Shown: piece after piece, positions 12,973-25,319 of the stretch
How positions within the stretch are numbered: position 1 is the first letter of the stretch
How the letters are laid out: each line of letters begins with the position of its first letter
From: Copromyces sp. CBS 386.78
Lineage: Eukaryota > Ascomycota > Sordariomycetes > Sordariales > Sordariaceae
NCBI GenBank assembly: GCA_030685235.1
Contig: MU839111.1
Coordinates: 248,001 to 312,000 of the forward strand
DNA length: 64,000 nt
Direction: 5' to 3'
The notes under the pieces: generated by a model
Database searches by the model: none
Told to the model about the DNA's origin: nothing
The model's input: only the letters and a program-made list of their open reading frames with translations
Translations under genes and position numbers: made by a program

Positions 12973-14928
12973 TTACCTCCTCCCACCCTTTCTTTCCTCC
13001 CTCCTCTCCTCCTCTCTCCTCTGCCTCTTCCTACTCTCCTGCGCAATCATATCGCTCAAATCCTCATCATAACTGCTCGCCCACTGGGCACCAGGTCCCT
13101 CCTCTTTCCTGCCAGCTTCATACCTCTTCCTCAATTCCTCCCTACTGAGTCCGGCCTGCGCCGCCAACAGATCCGGATCGAGCGCCACCTCGACATCACC
13201 CGGCTTCTTCCTCTTGCGACTATCCTCATCATCTCTCCCGAGTACGGGTACAGCAGGTCCAGGTCCACCACCCGGCCTGCCAGAGGCCAAATCGTACGTC
13301 TTGTCGGAACCGAAGAAACCCTCGACGCGCGTCTGCCTTTCGGGAATAACCTGGTACGCAGACCTCGGCCCGGCCGATTCTTCTGTCTCGTAGCCGCGCC
13401 GCGTCTTGCGCAGGTCGAACTCGCCCGCCATGCTGCTCTCGACGGGCTCGCCACCAGGGTGCATGCTGCTGGCGTAGCCGGAGGGATGTCCGGCGTCGAA
13501 CTGGCTGATGGAGGTCTCGGTGCCGCCGGGCGGGATGTCGCCGTCCTCTTCCTCTTCCTCGTCTTCGTCCTCCTCGTCGGACTCTTCTTCCTCTGACTCT
13601 TCCGCGGGAGGCTGGAGCTCGCCCCATAGTGTGCGCTCGACGGGCTCGCCACCGACAATGGTGGCCGCGGGTGCTTGGAACTGGGGTTGTTGGAAGGGGG
13701 CGGCAGCCCCTTGTTGACCGGGGGCCATGATGCCGAAGATGTCACCGCCGTATAGAGGACGGTTGTACTCGTCCAGAGGGGGCTTGCCCCACTGACCGGG
13801 TTGGAAGCCCCATGAGGCACCCGGTGGTAGCGGGGCGTTAAGCCCGGGAATCTTGAGGGTGGGGTAGGATGGAGGAGGGCCGACACGCTGTTGCTGGAGA
13901 AGCCATGGGGGAGGGAAACCGGGCTGCATGCCTAGTGCTTCCCTTAACGCATCGCTAACCTCGCCGGCACGGAATACCTTATAATCCGCCTCCCACTCCT
14001 TGCCCTCGTAATAGACATCGCCAAATCGGGTGAGGTCTGGTTTTGTTTGGTGACGGAAGAAGGCGTCGTAGAGCTTTTGGTAGTCGATATCGAGCTTGCC
14101 CATCTTCGGTTGCACACGCTCGCGCTGCTTCTGCTTGAGAGTCTGCTCTGCTTGCTTCTCGAGGACGGCATCGCGCATCTCTGTGATACCGGTCTCGGCG
14201 ATGAACTTTGGTAGCTTGAAGGGCGGCTTCTCGATACCACGTTTGCTGGAAAGATACTCTCGCTTGAGTGACCAATGGGTGGGTACGGGAACGATGTTCC
14301 TCTGGGCTTTGATCTGAACAAGCAAGCGGGGATCTGATGATGAGACGTCTTGCCATTCGACAACCTCTGGGTTCTTGACCAATGCCTTCAGCTCCGCGAT
14401 GGAAAGCTTGTTCAGCTTCTTACGCTTCTTCTTGGACAGTTTTCCTGCATCCTCCTCCTCGCTGGGAATTTCATCGTCTTGGTCGAAGAAGACTTCACCC
14501 TTGTTGCCCGCATTTGCTTCCCTCGCCACATCGTCCTCGTCCAGGCTCATACCAAACTTGTCGAAGATGTTCTTGTAGGCTGCGAAAGCCGGGTCCTCGT
14601 CGAAAGCCGAAAGTTCGACATCGACTTGGTCATCGACGGGGCCATCGACCTCGATCTTCTGGGGTGAATCTGCCTTCTTGACCTCGGAATCTGTTGTTGT
14701 GGTCTCGTTCTTTGCGGATGTGTCTTCCTTGGGACTCTCTTCCTTGCCGTCTGTTGTCGCCTCGCCATTTGTGGTGTCGGTTTCGGGAGCCTTGGTGCCG
14801 TCCTGTACTATGTTAGTAATTATTAATGATGGGTAAAAGATACTAACACATACGTCAGCCTGGGCCTTCTTCTGTTCCTTCTTCTTGGCTCGGCGCATCT
14901 GGTTCTTGGTCATCTTGGTGGCCGCCAT
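12973..14928 (-). CDS. splicing factor 3B subunit 2 (SF3b145/Cus1 homologue)
   Basis: This is a nuclear pre-mRNA splicing factor of the SF3b complex in U2 snRNP, which contacts pre-mRNA near the branch site. Exons are 14854-14928 and 12973-14802. The intron 14803-14853 (51 bp) has a GTATGT donor, a CTAAC branch site and a TACAG acceptor. It keeps the frame open, so an unspliced reading would wrongly insert 17 residues. The 634-aa product has a basic N-terminus (MAATKMTKNQMRRAKKK), an acidic region, the DUF382 core around residues 170-300 (VVEWQDVSSSDPRLLVQIKA through the KLDIDYQKLYDAFF segment), and a PSP-type segment (GEVSDALREALGM) near 305 followed by PPPWL. A Pro/Gly linker and a Glu-rich tail come next. 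The C-terminus is basic. A donor-like AG|GTAAGG overlaps the stop region, so a short extra 3' exon is possible. The transporter gene is transcribed divergently about 880 bp away. Confidence 0.93.
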   Translation of the reverse strand: MAATKMTKNQMRRAKKKEQKKAQADVCVSIFYPSLIITNIVQDGTKAPETDTTNGEATTDGKEESPKEDTSAKNETTTTDSEVKKADSPQKIEVDGPVDDQVDVELSAFDEDPAFAAYKNIFDKFGMSLDEDDVAREANAGNKGEVFFDQDDEIPSEEEDAGKLSKKKRKKLNKLSIAELKALVKNPEVVEWQDVSSSDPRLLVQIKAQRNIVPVPTHWSLKREYLSSKRGIEKPPFKLPKFIAETGITEMRDAVLEKQAEQTLKQKQRERVQPKMGKLDIDYQKLYDAFFRHQTKPDLTRFGDVYYEGKEWEADYKVFRAGEVSDALREALGMQPGFPPPWLLQQQRVGPPPSYPTLKIPGLNAPLPPGASWGFQPGQWGKPPLDEYNRPLYGGDIFGIMAPGQQGAAAPFQQPQFQAPAATIVGGEPVERTLWGELQPPAEESEEEESDEEDEDEEEEEDGDIPPGGTETSISQFDAGHPSGYASSMHPGGEPVESSMAGEFDLRKTRRGYETEESAGPRSAYQVIPERQTRVEGFFGSDKTYDLASGRPGGGPGPAVPVLGRDDEDSRKRKKPGDVEVALDPDLLAAQAGLSREELRKRYEAGRKEEGPGAQWASSYDEDLSDMIAQESRKRQRREEERREERKGGRR

Positions 14929-15810
14929 CTTGACCTGTGGTGGAGAGCTGGATGCTCTCGTGTATGTCTAAGTGGTGTGATGATTTCCTGATGGATCCAA
15001 AACTTGATCAAGGTTACTGATGTACGGAGGCTGTTGCCGGGTTCGTCTTCGAGTGGACAAATGACAGTGACGAGGATGTGGTTGATAGTAGCAAGTGGAC
15101 GATAGCAAGAAGTGGACCGGCCTCGAAGTACACTCGCTGCAAGGCGTCGCGAATGCGCGTGCTCCAAAAGTTTCGAGCTCCAGCGCAGCAGCTGCCTGGA
15201 ACACTGCGGCTGGCAGTCTTGACGGTTGTGGCTTAAGAGACGCCGGAAGTGGCGCAGCAAGTGCTGGACCGTTGATGATGCACGTGCCGCCAAGTGCCCA
15301 CCAGTTGGTTTGACCCCTGACTGCTCCCCTGACACTAGCAGGCTCGTTAGGCGTTATCCTTGCCCGCCCGTGGAAGCATTCCAAGCCGGGATTGGAGCGC
15401 CAAGAACGCACCTTATTCTTATCAGTGAACGGGAGATGGTACAGAAAGTGCAGTTTGGTCTGGGACTCTTGTAACACCATCTGCCAGAATCATAATACTT
15501 TCCATTTCTTTAGACTTCCAGGTTACACGATAATCTCTGTACACCACCATACTAGCTGTCCATACTCTACACTACTCGTACATCTCTACTCGTTAATCCC
15601 AACAGGTCCTCGAGACAGACCAAAGTGGCCATGATCAGCGTCATCCTGTGCTAGACTCCAGCAGCGCGAAACATCCAAGTCAGGAACGGAACTCAACTCC
15701 CCGCCGGCTTTCATCATCGCAACCCCCCCTTCGAAGCTTGGGACGAACCACCATTTTTACCTCCTTCTCTGTCTCTCCAGACATCGCCAACGCGCAATTG
15801 GACGATTGCC

Positions 15811-17629
15811 ATGGCGGAATACACAGCATCGACTGGCTCGTCCTTGAGAGCTTCCCCAAATCTCCGACAACACCATGCCGACACCAGCGCGGCCCCAGAC
15901 ACCACAGAAAAGTTTCCCGACTTCGACACATCACAAACAATAAATGGCTACCCTAACGGCAACGGCCGGCCTATAAATGCCGATGCCAATGCGTCCTCGG
16001 ACCAATGGCGACCGAGAAGGGAAAGCAGGGTGAGGTGGGCTCCCAGAGACGCCCCAGGGCCCGTAAACGCCTATTCGCATGGCCATGGTCATTCTAAGCA
16101 AAGGAGCATTAGCAATGCGATACATAGGATGCGCTCGGGGAGTATGAGCCAGAATGCCCATGAGATTGCGGAGGCACTTCGGGCGCCAGTATCCTACAAG
16201 CTAATAGTATGGACATCTATCTACAACTGTTGTCGTAGTCTCGTCCCAAGCTAACCTCATCTCTTCTCTATAGGGGCTTTGTATGATGTGGTACTGGTCA
16301 TCGGCGCTGACCAACACCTCTTCGAAATCGATCCTCACGACCTTCGACAAACCCGCGACCCTCACTCTGATCCAATTCGCCTTTGTATGTTCCTACTGCC
16401 TCATAGCCTCCTGGCTAGCCTCGACGTTTCCCAAGCTGCGCACCGCCGTGCCCGCGCTCAAACACCCAATCCGCAAGCCCACGCGCGATGTCATCGTCAC
16501 TACACTTCCTCTGGCGGCCTTCCAGATCTTCGGCCACTTGCTCTCCTCGTCCGCGACCTCCAAGATCCCCGTCTCACTCGTCCACACCATCAAGGGTCTT
16601 TCCCCCTTATTCACGGTGCTCGCCTACCGGTTGATCTTCGACATCCGCTATCCGCGCGCAACATACTACTCCCTCGTACCCTTGACAGTCGGCGTCATGC
16701 TCGCCTGTTCCGGAAAACACTCGTTCGGCGAGGGCCAATTCCTCGGCATCCTCTACGCCCTCCTAGCCACCATCATCTTCGTCACCCAAAACATCTTCTC
16801 CAAGCGTCTCTTCAACGAAGCCGCGCGCGCCGAGCAAGAAGACGGACACACCAACGGCCACCGGTCCAAGAAGCTCGATAAGCTCAACCTGCTCTGCTAC
16901 TCCTCAGGCATGGCCTTCATCCTGACTTGCCCGATCTGGCTTTGGTCCGAAGGCTTTTCCATAATCGGCGACTTCCTCTGGGATGGCTCTGTCGATCTCA
17001 CCAAGACACCCAACTCGTTCGACCACGGCCGGTTAACGATCGAATTCATCTTCAACGGCACCTTCCACTTTGGGCAAAACATCCTCGCCTTCGTCTTGTT
17101 ATCGATGGTCTCCCCAGTGACCTATAGCGTCGCTTCCTTACTCAAGCGCGTCTTCGTCATCAGCATCGCCATCATCTGGTTCCGCTCGCCGACGACCAAC
17201 GTCCAAGCCGTCGGCATCGCCCTCACCTTTTTGGGACTGTACCTCTACGACCGCAGTCAGGAGAAGAATAAAGCCGATCAGCGCGCACGCTCGCTTTCCA
17301 GGTCCAAGATGGACGAATCCATCCTCCCGCTTAATACTAAGCAAACCACAGAAACTTCCCAGTACCCACCCTCAACCCTTAACACGCAAATAGGCGGGTA
17401 CGGGTATATGCCCCCACCCCCAACAGACGTCGGCTCAAACAAGAAAGACGATGGGCCCAACCCTTCAGCGTCGGCAGGAGGGAGACAAAGAGGCGCGAGC
17501 ATGGCCAAGCCTAATGGGGGATGGCTGCCGCCTGGTACGAGGCAGGAACATACCTGGAGAATGGGGGATGGGCGTGGGCAGAATGGTCCGGAAGCAGTAG
17601 GGCCGGCGGGGGTTGCTGTTATGTCTTAA
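15811..17629 (+). CDS. TPT/SLY41-type nucleotide-sugar or phosphate transporter
   Basis: This is a multi-pass membrane transporter of the triose-phosphate-translocator/drug-metabolite superfamily, closest in layout to fungal SLY41, which acts in the ER-Golgi system. The substrate cannot be read from sequence. Exon 1 is 15811-16206 and exon 2 is 16274-17629. The 67-bp intron has a GTATGG donor, a CTAAC branch site and a CTATAG acceptor. The 583-aa product has a hydrophilic Ser/Asn-rich N-terminus of about 130 residues. It then has about ten hydrophobic segments, including the family signatures ALTNTSSKSIL, VSLVHTIKGLSPLFTVL and SMVSPVTYSVASLLKRVFVI. A loop of about 40 hydrophilic residues lies mid-protein. 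The C-terminal tail of about 120 residues is Pro/Gly/Gln-rich and probably cytosolic. The start at 15811 is in good context (GCCATGG) and is preceded by a CT-rich leader. Confidence 0.9.
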
Positions 17630-18435
17630 GAAAGGAAGTAAGAGGTTTAGCTAGCACCAATTTGTTGTAGCTACTGCTTCTGTTGTTTTGTATAGAAGAT
17701 GTGTTTTATTTTTCAAGAGAGAAGTTTGCTGTTATCTATTTGCATATGTTTTGGTTTGCCATGTGTAGTGAGTGCTAATCGGGGTTTTGGCTAAGCTGGG
17801 GTTTTGATGTCCGTTTTTCTCTGTTGAAGAGCGGCAGTATTACTTGGTAAGTGGAATGGTACATATCTAGAATGGAAGAACAAAAAGCGAACTGCAAACT
17901 TCTTGAACGATACCTTGGTAAATATCGACTTGAATATCCCGAAAGACAAAGACTTTCCTGTCGTTCCTGTGATCGTGGACGTGGGTTACCTCTGCTCACT
18001 CATTGTAACGGTATGCAATACCTATTACGTTACACCTGGATCGTTCAGGAGCGAAATCACTAATCAACAACATGGTAGCGAAACAAGGTCATGTACCCAA
18101 ACATATACTCAAGTAAATGATTTCAGAAAAAAAGGTCTGTATATACAAGAAAACCATCGCTACATCCGTAACGACATCATCATGCTAACCCAGCCCAGTC
18201 CAGTCTAGAACAAAGATAAAACGCCTGTACTGCCTGCCTGCCTGCATGCCTGAAATAAATCCATTCCATCGCCAATGCAATAATAGGTTCTTTCTGTCAC
18301 TGCTCTGTCCGTCTCTTCCGTTCTTCTGTTCATCTTCTGTTCGCCTACCGTCCTATCATCCTTCACCTTCGTCTCTATCCCTTTTAACCTCCGCTGTGTA
18401 TAATCCCACCTCTTTCAAGTCAGGGGGCGACCTCC

Positions 18436-20648
18436 TTAACGATGAGTGCCGGCCTTCTCGGCAATCTCAGCCTGCTCCTTGCGCTCCCTCTCGTCGAGCG
18501 GCTTGTCGTGTCTCGAGTACATCTTCCACTCGAGCGAGTTGGACCAGTCCAGCTTGCCCTTCTCGACTTGTTGGCGGGTGGTGGTGAGCATGGGTTGGGG
18601 AAGGCCCATTGATTCGAGGAAGGCGACGGCTGTTGTGAGAAGTATCCGTTAGCTTTTGTTCATTTGTTCGTCTGAAGTGAAGAGGACACAAAGATAGATA
18701 TGGGACGAACTGATTATGGGCGGGGTAATCACGGAATGCATGGGGAAAATAACTTACTCTCCTTCCACTCAACCTCCTTCCGTGTAGCATCCCACTTGAG
18801 CTCATCAGCCATAATATCAATAACCTTGGGCAGAGCCTCCAGCGCCGCCTGCGCGTTCAAGAAGGCCAATCGCGTGCGACGAGCGAGCACGTCCACCGCC
18901 GTCTGGGCATACTCGTGCCTGACCGCGTACCGGATCTCGCCGTCGACAAAGGGGTAAAGCTGCGCGATGCGCTCGCCCTTGGCGGGGAAGCGCTTGTCGG
19001 TGGCCTTGCAGAGCGAAGCGACGGTCCAGGCGCGGTCGCCGTAGCTCTCGGTCAGGTGCTTGGCAACCTCGGTCTCGACACCAAAGTGCTGGATCAGGTG
19101 GATAAACAGGGTGCGGCTGAAGCCGTGGGCGCCGATCAGGCGGACGCGGTGCGTCTGGCAGGAGCCGTCGAGGACGGCCTCGTCTTCGACGTGCTCGGTG
19201 CCGCTGATGAGGGGAGGGTGGGCGATGGGCTTGACGGGCAGGTTGAACTCCTTGACGGCGGCGTCGACGCACTCCTCGGCCATCTGGCGGTAGGTGGTCC
19301 ACTTGCCGCCGGCGCAGGTGATGAGGCCGGAGGGGGAGATGTCGATCAGGTGGTTGCGGACAAGGGACTCGGTGTTCTTGGCCTTGGGGTCACGGACGAG
19401 AGGGCGGAGACCGGACCAGGCGGCCAGGACGTCGCCGCGGCGGACGTTGATGTCGGGGGAGAGGTAGTGGCTGATCTCGTTGAGAATCCACTGGATGGAC
19501 TTCTCATCGGGAAGAGGGTTCTTGGTCACGGTCGCGGGCTCGTCGGTGGTACCGGCGATGGTGTTGCCTTGCCAGGGGAGGAAGAAGATGACTCTGCCGT
19601 CGGAGGTGGAGGGATCGATCAGACCCATCTTTCCGGGGCTGTAGTAACCGGGAAGGATAACGTGAACACCGGAGGCGGGAGCAACAATCTCCTTGCAGTC
19701 CTGGTCGTCCATCTTGCGGATGCTGTCTGTGAAGGGACCAGTGCAGTTGATGATGCACTTGGCCTTGATGTTGAAGGGAGTCGCAGGGTTGCCGTCTCTC
19801 TCGGGGATCACATCCTTGAGGGTAGCACCGCAGAGCTTTCCGTTCTCGCCCTTCTGAAGGCCGGTGACCTCCATATGGTTCACGACAGTAGCACCGTAGA
19901 GGGCGGCAGTCATGCCGATCGAGACATTCATGCGGGAGTCGTTGTGGGCACCATCGTAGTAGACAAGAGCGCCAACGAGATCGGTCTGCTTGAGCATGGG
20001 GAAGGCATCAATGGCCTTGCTCTTGGTCAGAAAGTACGAGCTCTCGATGCCCTCGGAACCAGCCAGGAAATCGTAGAACTTGGTGCCCGCCCAGTAGTAA
20101 GGAACCTTCCACCACTTGTCGAGTGGCAGCATGATTGGTAGCCACGAGCTCAGATGGGGAGCCGTCTTCAAGAAGTACTTGCGCTCCTTGAGGGCCTCCC
20201 TGACAAGCTCATACTGGGAATAGTCCAAGTTCCAGACGGCCTTTTCGAGATAGCGCACGCCACCGTGTACCAGCTTGGTGCTCTTGCTGCTTGTGCCGGA
20301 ACTGAAGTCGTCTCGCTCGACAACGGCGACCTTGAGACCGCGGGTTGCGGCGTCGAGAGCCACGCCGGCACCGGTTGCGCCAGCTCCGATAACAAGCACA
20401 TCATATTCGTCCTCCTTGTTGCCCGAGTTGCTCCTTTTTAGGTCGGCGATCTGCTGGTCGCGGGACTTGACCTGGGGGAAGCGGGGGAGCTTGAAGGTGC
20501 CGTCGGCGCCGAAGATAGGGGGAGGGACAACGGGGCCTTCGTAGCCGGGGATGTTTCGGGGCTTGTACATGTAGTAGAGGGAGCCACCAGCGACACCGGC
20601 CACGAGAGCCGGCGCCACCAGCTTCTTTGCTCGCAATAACCTCGACAT
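18436..20648 (-). CDS. gut2: mitochondrial FAD-dependent glycerol-3-phosphate dehydrogenase
   Basis: This enzyme oxidises glycerol-3-phosphate to dihydroxyacetone phosphate and passes electrons to ubiquinone at the inner mitochondrial membrane (glycerol catabolism and the G3P shuttle). Exon 1 is 18758-20648 and exon 2 is 18436-18629. The 128-bp intron has a GTAAGT donor and an ACAACAG acceptor and joins in frame (WKE then TVAFLESMGL). The product is 694 aa. A basic/hydrophobic mitochondrial presequence and possible membrane segment span residues 1-28. The FAD dinucleotide motif GAGATGAG is at about 88-95, followed by ERDDFSSGTSSKSTKLVHGG, the family signature. The C-terminal domain (EDEAVLDGSCQTHRVRLIG onward) is the DAO_C region. 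The C-terminal exon is short, basic and acidic with no membrane segment. The long open frame on the opposite strand (18.9-20.1 kb) is an effect of GC-rich codon use and is not a gene. Confidence 0.96.
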
Positions 20649-20659
20649 CTTGCCAGTGG

Positions 20660-23290
20660 TGGTAAATTAAGAATATAGTATAAAGATGATGTGTAGGTGT
20701 TTTAACTTGTCCGACGAAAAAGTCAAAAGAGAAGAAAAAGAGAAGTTTATGTCGAGGGGCGCGCGAAGTAGTCGAACGGGTAGGCGGCAGGACTAGTAAG
20801 AATGCGACGGTGGTGTTGTCGAGACAGGGGGATCCACCAATGACGCAACCAGAGGATTGGCGGTTGTTGAAGTTGTCACGAAAGAGTCGAGGCTTCCTTC
20901 TTTGCAGAGAGAGAAAAAAAAAAGCACAGGTCAGTCTTGGTTTTTATTTTGAAACTCCGAAACAAGAATCGAGGGGTAGGACGTTAATCCGGCTCTCCTG
21001 GTTTGACACACTACTCGTCGGACGTGTTTTGTCTTGGCCCTGGCCGATCGCGATGGGAACTACCTACGCAATTAGGCCCATGAGTCGGAGATCTCTACTC
21101 TGTTAGTGAACCCTCGCTGCTCGTCTGGCCACTGGACTGGTCAGCGGACAAGACAGGCAGGCCTTCAGCAGGTCAGGTACACGCGGGGGCGTGGAGACAC
21201 ACCGACGATTACACCGCTGTCGATTCGCACTTCCTGTTTCTTGTTGTCCTCCGCATGGAACATGTGTTGCAAAGAGTCTTGCTCCAAGAGAAGAGAGAGA
21301 TCACCAACCTGTAAAGAGTGTTGTCATAGACTTGGTTGAGAAACTCGCGTTAACCCAAAGAGCGAGGTCTGTCTTGAACAACGAAGAGCCTTGTTCAGTT
21401 GTTACCCCGAACCTGGTTGGCGAATTGGTTGCTCTGTCAAGTTTCTGTGTTGTGTCCTTCTCTTGTTATTGAACAATCGCAGGAGGTACGGGTATTCGGA
21501 ATCTTCTTTGGCGGTTGATACTCGAAGGTAGGGAGGGGCTGTGTAAGACTGGATGAACTATTGAAGAGAGAAATGGGATGATTGCCAAGAGAGATGGAAT
21601 CTAAAGAACCGACAAAACAGCGGGACTGTCTCAAAAACAGCAGGGCGGACATGTTGATATTTCTGTTTATTAACTCTTCTCGGGCTTCGGATGAATGCTG
21701 TACCTTTGATTGACAGCCAAGCATCTGTTTCTTTTCCTGTCATCTTCACATTTTAATGATGGACGCGGCTGCTGTTCTCCAAACTCGCGAATGAGGGGTG
21801 ATGGGCATGAACCCATGTTAGAAATGTGTCAAGGGAAAAAAAAGAGAAATGTGACCGGAGAGTAGCCCGTTCGGGATGCAATTCACATTTTCTTCCATGT
21901 GTTCAAGCTGGAGGTCCCCCTCATCCCCCGCCGTTCGGGCAATTTTGTTAGCTGCCCCGCGAAACAGTCACTGAGACAACACCCAAATGCCATCAATGCA
22001 TTAACAGTGTTGTGCACCTGTCACTCAACGCTGTGTTACCTAAGGTAGTGTACACCATGGAGGTAAGTGCGGCTGTCCCCCACGCTGTGATTTTTATCCC
22101 CTGAAGTTACACTACACCCGCGATTCGTGCAGCCCCGCCAGTCCGGCACCCTCCCGCGTTTCGGACCCTTCCATTCAGAGCTTCCAACTGCACCACGCCC
22201 CCCCTCCCCCTTTCCCTTTTTGTTTTTTTAATCGCTTCTCCGGCTTTGCCTATCAGAGCCTAGATGTTCGGGGAGCAATCTGGAAATTTTCCAAGAGGAG
22301 CCTCCCGTCAGCTTCGGGGCTTTTCCTAATCCCGTAACCCGCGTCCTCCTCAGTCCTCAAGGTCGAATGATTCCATCGGCACAGTCAGGCTTTATTTTCC
22401 GCCAATGAGGTGGAAGCTGATATGAATCGGAGCAGGTGAAGAAGGCTGCGATCAAAGAGAACAGAAGCCCAAGAGAAGCTTAAGAGAAAGAAGCTCGAGG
22501 TCCCTCATCCCTCCTGTCACGGTGTCACCGGCATCATCAACAGTTGCTGCTGCCCGACGGGAGCTCGCTTTGCTGCTTTGAGTGACAGTTCCGGTTCTCA
22601 CAGTCTCAATATTCTTGACACCCCACTTCTATAAACCATGCGGCTCCTCCCGGCCTTCCCAAGAACGTCGTTACGAGCTTTGGAAGTTTCTCGGAGTATC
22701 TCCCACTTTGTGTTCCATTATAACGGCGGGAAGTTGGATTCTACAACGATCGGCAAATTGCCATGTTTCATCATGTGAGGTTCTCTTGAGTCTTTGCTCC
22801 ATTATGGTATCCATCTTGGGTTGAGGGAGTCTCGCTATAGACTTTGTGAAGTCCTTGACATTCAGCTGATCGCGAAGAAAATGCTGATAGTCTCATGGCT
22901 GGCTTCATGTAAATCATGCACACTGTAACACCCGCGCACAATGATGTTGCGGGGCCCTGTTGCATGGCTCGACATAAATTGTGGGAAAAGTCAACCCGAA
23001 ACCGGGCAAGGTGAACGACGGTCGAGAGAGGACGCGACCTTGAGGGCTCAAGTCCACGGTGATGACGACCGTTCCAGACGGTGGTGGGTTTGATCATGCA
23101 TTTGATCATATGTTTGGTTCGTATCAACGATCCTGAGGTTGAATTCGTCGAGATGGCCATTTAGAGCACCGCGTGAGCTGGTTGGACTCATATTTTCCCT
23201 CGACGTCTGGAAGGAGCAAGACCTTTCGCTCCATATATAGGAGCTTGACAGGGGCTGGATATACACATCTCTGTGCCATCGTAGACGACA
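20660..23290. other. promoter and intergenic region upstream of gut2
   Basis: The bases just above 20,648 are the leader and promoter of the glycerol-3-phosphate dehydrogenase gene. Beyond about 21.1 kb I find no gene that I can support. Short frames on both strands lack splice context. The stretch 21.8-22.6 kb is rich in C/T runs. Confidence 0.4.
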
Positions 23291-23469
23291 ACTGAGCGAC
23301 GGGTTGTCTTGGCTCATTGGTACTCGAGGGCAGTCAGGGCAGTCCAGAAGATGAGCACGGCTATGGTTGGAATGAGTAAAAGTTATGGATATATTCTGAG
23401 ATCTGGAATCCCCCATACCTGCAGATAGATGTGTTCTGGCTCCGAGACTAGCGGCTCTGTGACGCATCA

Positions 23470-24002
23470 TATGTAATCGAGGCAAGCGGAAGGTGAGTAC
23501 ATGACAGAAAACGAAGGACAGAAGCCGGGTAGAAGATCAAGACGAAGCATTGAGAAGATTGTCTGGGTGAGATGTTTGCCAGAGGAAATTTCGTGAGGGA
23601 TGAAGCCCGCAATCTGGACTAAATCAGCAACTTGGAGGAGGGCTAGATACGACCACCACAGCAAGCAAGAGCGTATGGACGAAGGACTATGACGTGCCCG
23701 TTCGAAGGCTGGTGGTGTTGAGCCTCTGTGGACGGGACTCATCGTGAGTCTTATCGGGAGTACGAACTACAGAGATACGGGTGGGTGCTGGGAGCCGGGT
23801 AGCTTACCCCTTTTTCTGCCATGTCAAGTAAACAAAAAACAAACAGTGCCAATTCAACCTGCAAGGGAACCTTCTGGCAGGGGGTAAGAAGCGTCATCTC
23901 TAAAGCTGCTGGAACTTCAATATCTCCAAGGCTCTCTTCACGTGTAAAAGTGCCTGTCACCTCTATAACTCTCCAACTACCTCGTTCCGACCGCTCATCC
24001 AC
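23470..24002 (-). CDS. hypothetical protein, weak two-exon prediction
   Basis: The open frame starts at 24002 and reads 65 ordered residues (MDERSERGSWRVIEV and onward, with a hydrophobic stretch ELALFVFCLLDMAEKG). It runs to a GTAAGC donor at 23,807. A CTGTAG acceptor would join phase 0 to 23,766, giving an 80-90-residue continuation that contains SCLLWWSYLALLQVADLV and ends at the TGA near 23,470. The implied intron is only 41 bp, short for this organism, and lacks an obvious branch site, so the model is tentative. Further exons to about 23.3 kb are possible; the sequence AVLIFWTALTALEYQ follows an acceptor near 23,357. I do not recognise a family. At most it is a small membrane-associated protein. 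Confidence 0.3.
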
Positions 24003-24311
24003 CTCGATATTCAGGAGTATACTATCGCTAAACCAATCCAGCTATTCCCATCACCCCGCTGTTTCTCCCAAAGCTCCATAGCCCCCCCATTTATACCGGA
24101 CAACAAAACGAAGCTTCCGGCTGTAGGAATGATATTGCATTGTCAGCTGTACAGTATTTACACACCAACCCAAGTGTTAAGCGTCCCAAAGCATTCCAAT
24201 GCCACCACCACTGTCCTTTCCCCCGATCCCCCCAGACTCGGTTAACATGGCCGATATCCGAGAGAGCGGGGGATGATTCTACCCATAAGCATAAATGAAG
24301 GTATGGGAAAC

Positions 24312-25299
24312 TTATGCCTTGGCAGAGGGAGACTGAACGTGGCCCTTGCCGTTGTAACCCTCGGAGGTGAGACCGGTAAGGGGGTCGGACTTCTGGGCCT
24401 GTTGTTTGGGTAGATATATGCGTTAGTTGGTCTGTTTTCCTACAGGGAGTCAAAAAGAGCTGACGCACCGTGAGGTACTCGTTGGTAGCCTCCTGCCACT
24501 CCTTGGTCATGGTGGAAGGAGCGGGCTTGGCGAAAGAGCGCATGGTAGCGAAGATGATCAAAGAGAGGAGGACACCAGCGGCAGTGTAGGCGAAGACCTT
24601 CTTCTGCTCGCCGGGAGGGGGGAGAGCGCGGGGGCCGTGGGGACCGAAGGCGATGTAGTAGGCTGCATTGGGAGAGAAGTGTATGTCAGTCTTTCTGTGG
24701 TCTGGGCCCTGCGTGTCTCATGAGACGACCTTGATGGTAGTCATGATGCTGCCGCTTGCCGTTGGAGCTTCTCTCCTCTTCTCCTCCAATGTAGCGCAAC
24801 CATGATTTCCGCGGCCTCACCCCAGCTTCCCCACCAACCCATCACTCATCCGATAACCTCCAAACCGGCAAAATCCATTTCCGACCAACGATCCCAAAAG
24901 CTGCTCTGAGCTCGTGAAGCTTGTTTGAAGCTCGGGGTTGTCGCAGAGTGAGGGTGAAGGGGGAGCTTCGGGGGCGGGCGTTGGTGATGCAACTAGCTCG
25001 GAGCTTGGACGGTCGAGCTCCACCCGGCATTTCGCCAACCTTTTGTTCCACCTTTCTCACTTACCAGCCTTCTTCTCCTGGAGGGTAAGCTCGGCCCAGT
25101 TCTCCTTCATGCGGTCGCGGAGAGCCATCCAGAGCTCAGCCTGCTCCTGCATGGGCATCTGCTCCCATCTCTTCTCAATGTTGGCGAGCGTGGGGTTGGA
25201 GAGGGCGGTGGTGGAAGCGGCGCGGACGGCGACGGTGGGCTTAGCGGCGCGAACGGCGACGTTGCGCACAAGGGCCGAGACGGTAGGAGTGCGAAGCAT
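24312..25299 (-). CDS. cox5: cytochrome c oxidase subunit 5, mitochondrial precursor
   Basis: This is a nuclear-encoded subunit of respiratory complex IV in the inner mitochondrial membrane (COX4/Cox5 family). Exons are 25065-25299, 24469-24662 and 24312-24398. Introns of 402 and 70 bp have GTAAGT and GTGCGT donors. The product is 171 aa, the expected family length. The first about 28 residues form a presequence rich in Arg, Ala and Ser (MLRTPTVSALVRNVAVRAAK). The matrix domain follows (LANIEKRWEQMPMQEQAELW). One transmembrane helix lies in exon 2 (VFAYTAAGVLLSLIIFATM), followed by the conserved TMTKEWQEATNEY segment. The first intron is unusually long for this window. No other gene can be read on its strand inside it. 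Confidence 0.95.
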
Positions 25300-25319
25300 G
25301 GTGACGGCGGTTTGTCGGA

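Noticed and set aside
14910..15335. minus-strand frame between the SF3b2 and transporter genes
   Set aside because: It lies in the divergent promoter/leader region, with Leu/Arg/Ser composition and no family resemblance.
18915..20141. 408-residue open frame on the plus strand opposite the glycerol-3-phosphate dehydrogenase gene
   Set aside because: It mirrors a GC-rich conserved gene codon for codon, is rich in Gly/Val/Asp and has no motif. It is a typical antisense shadow.
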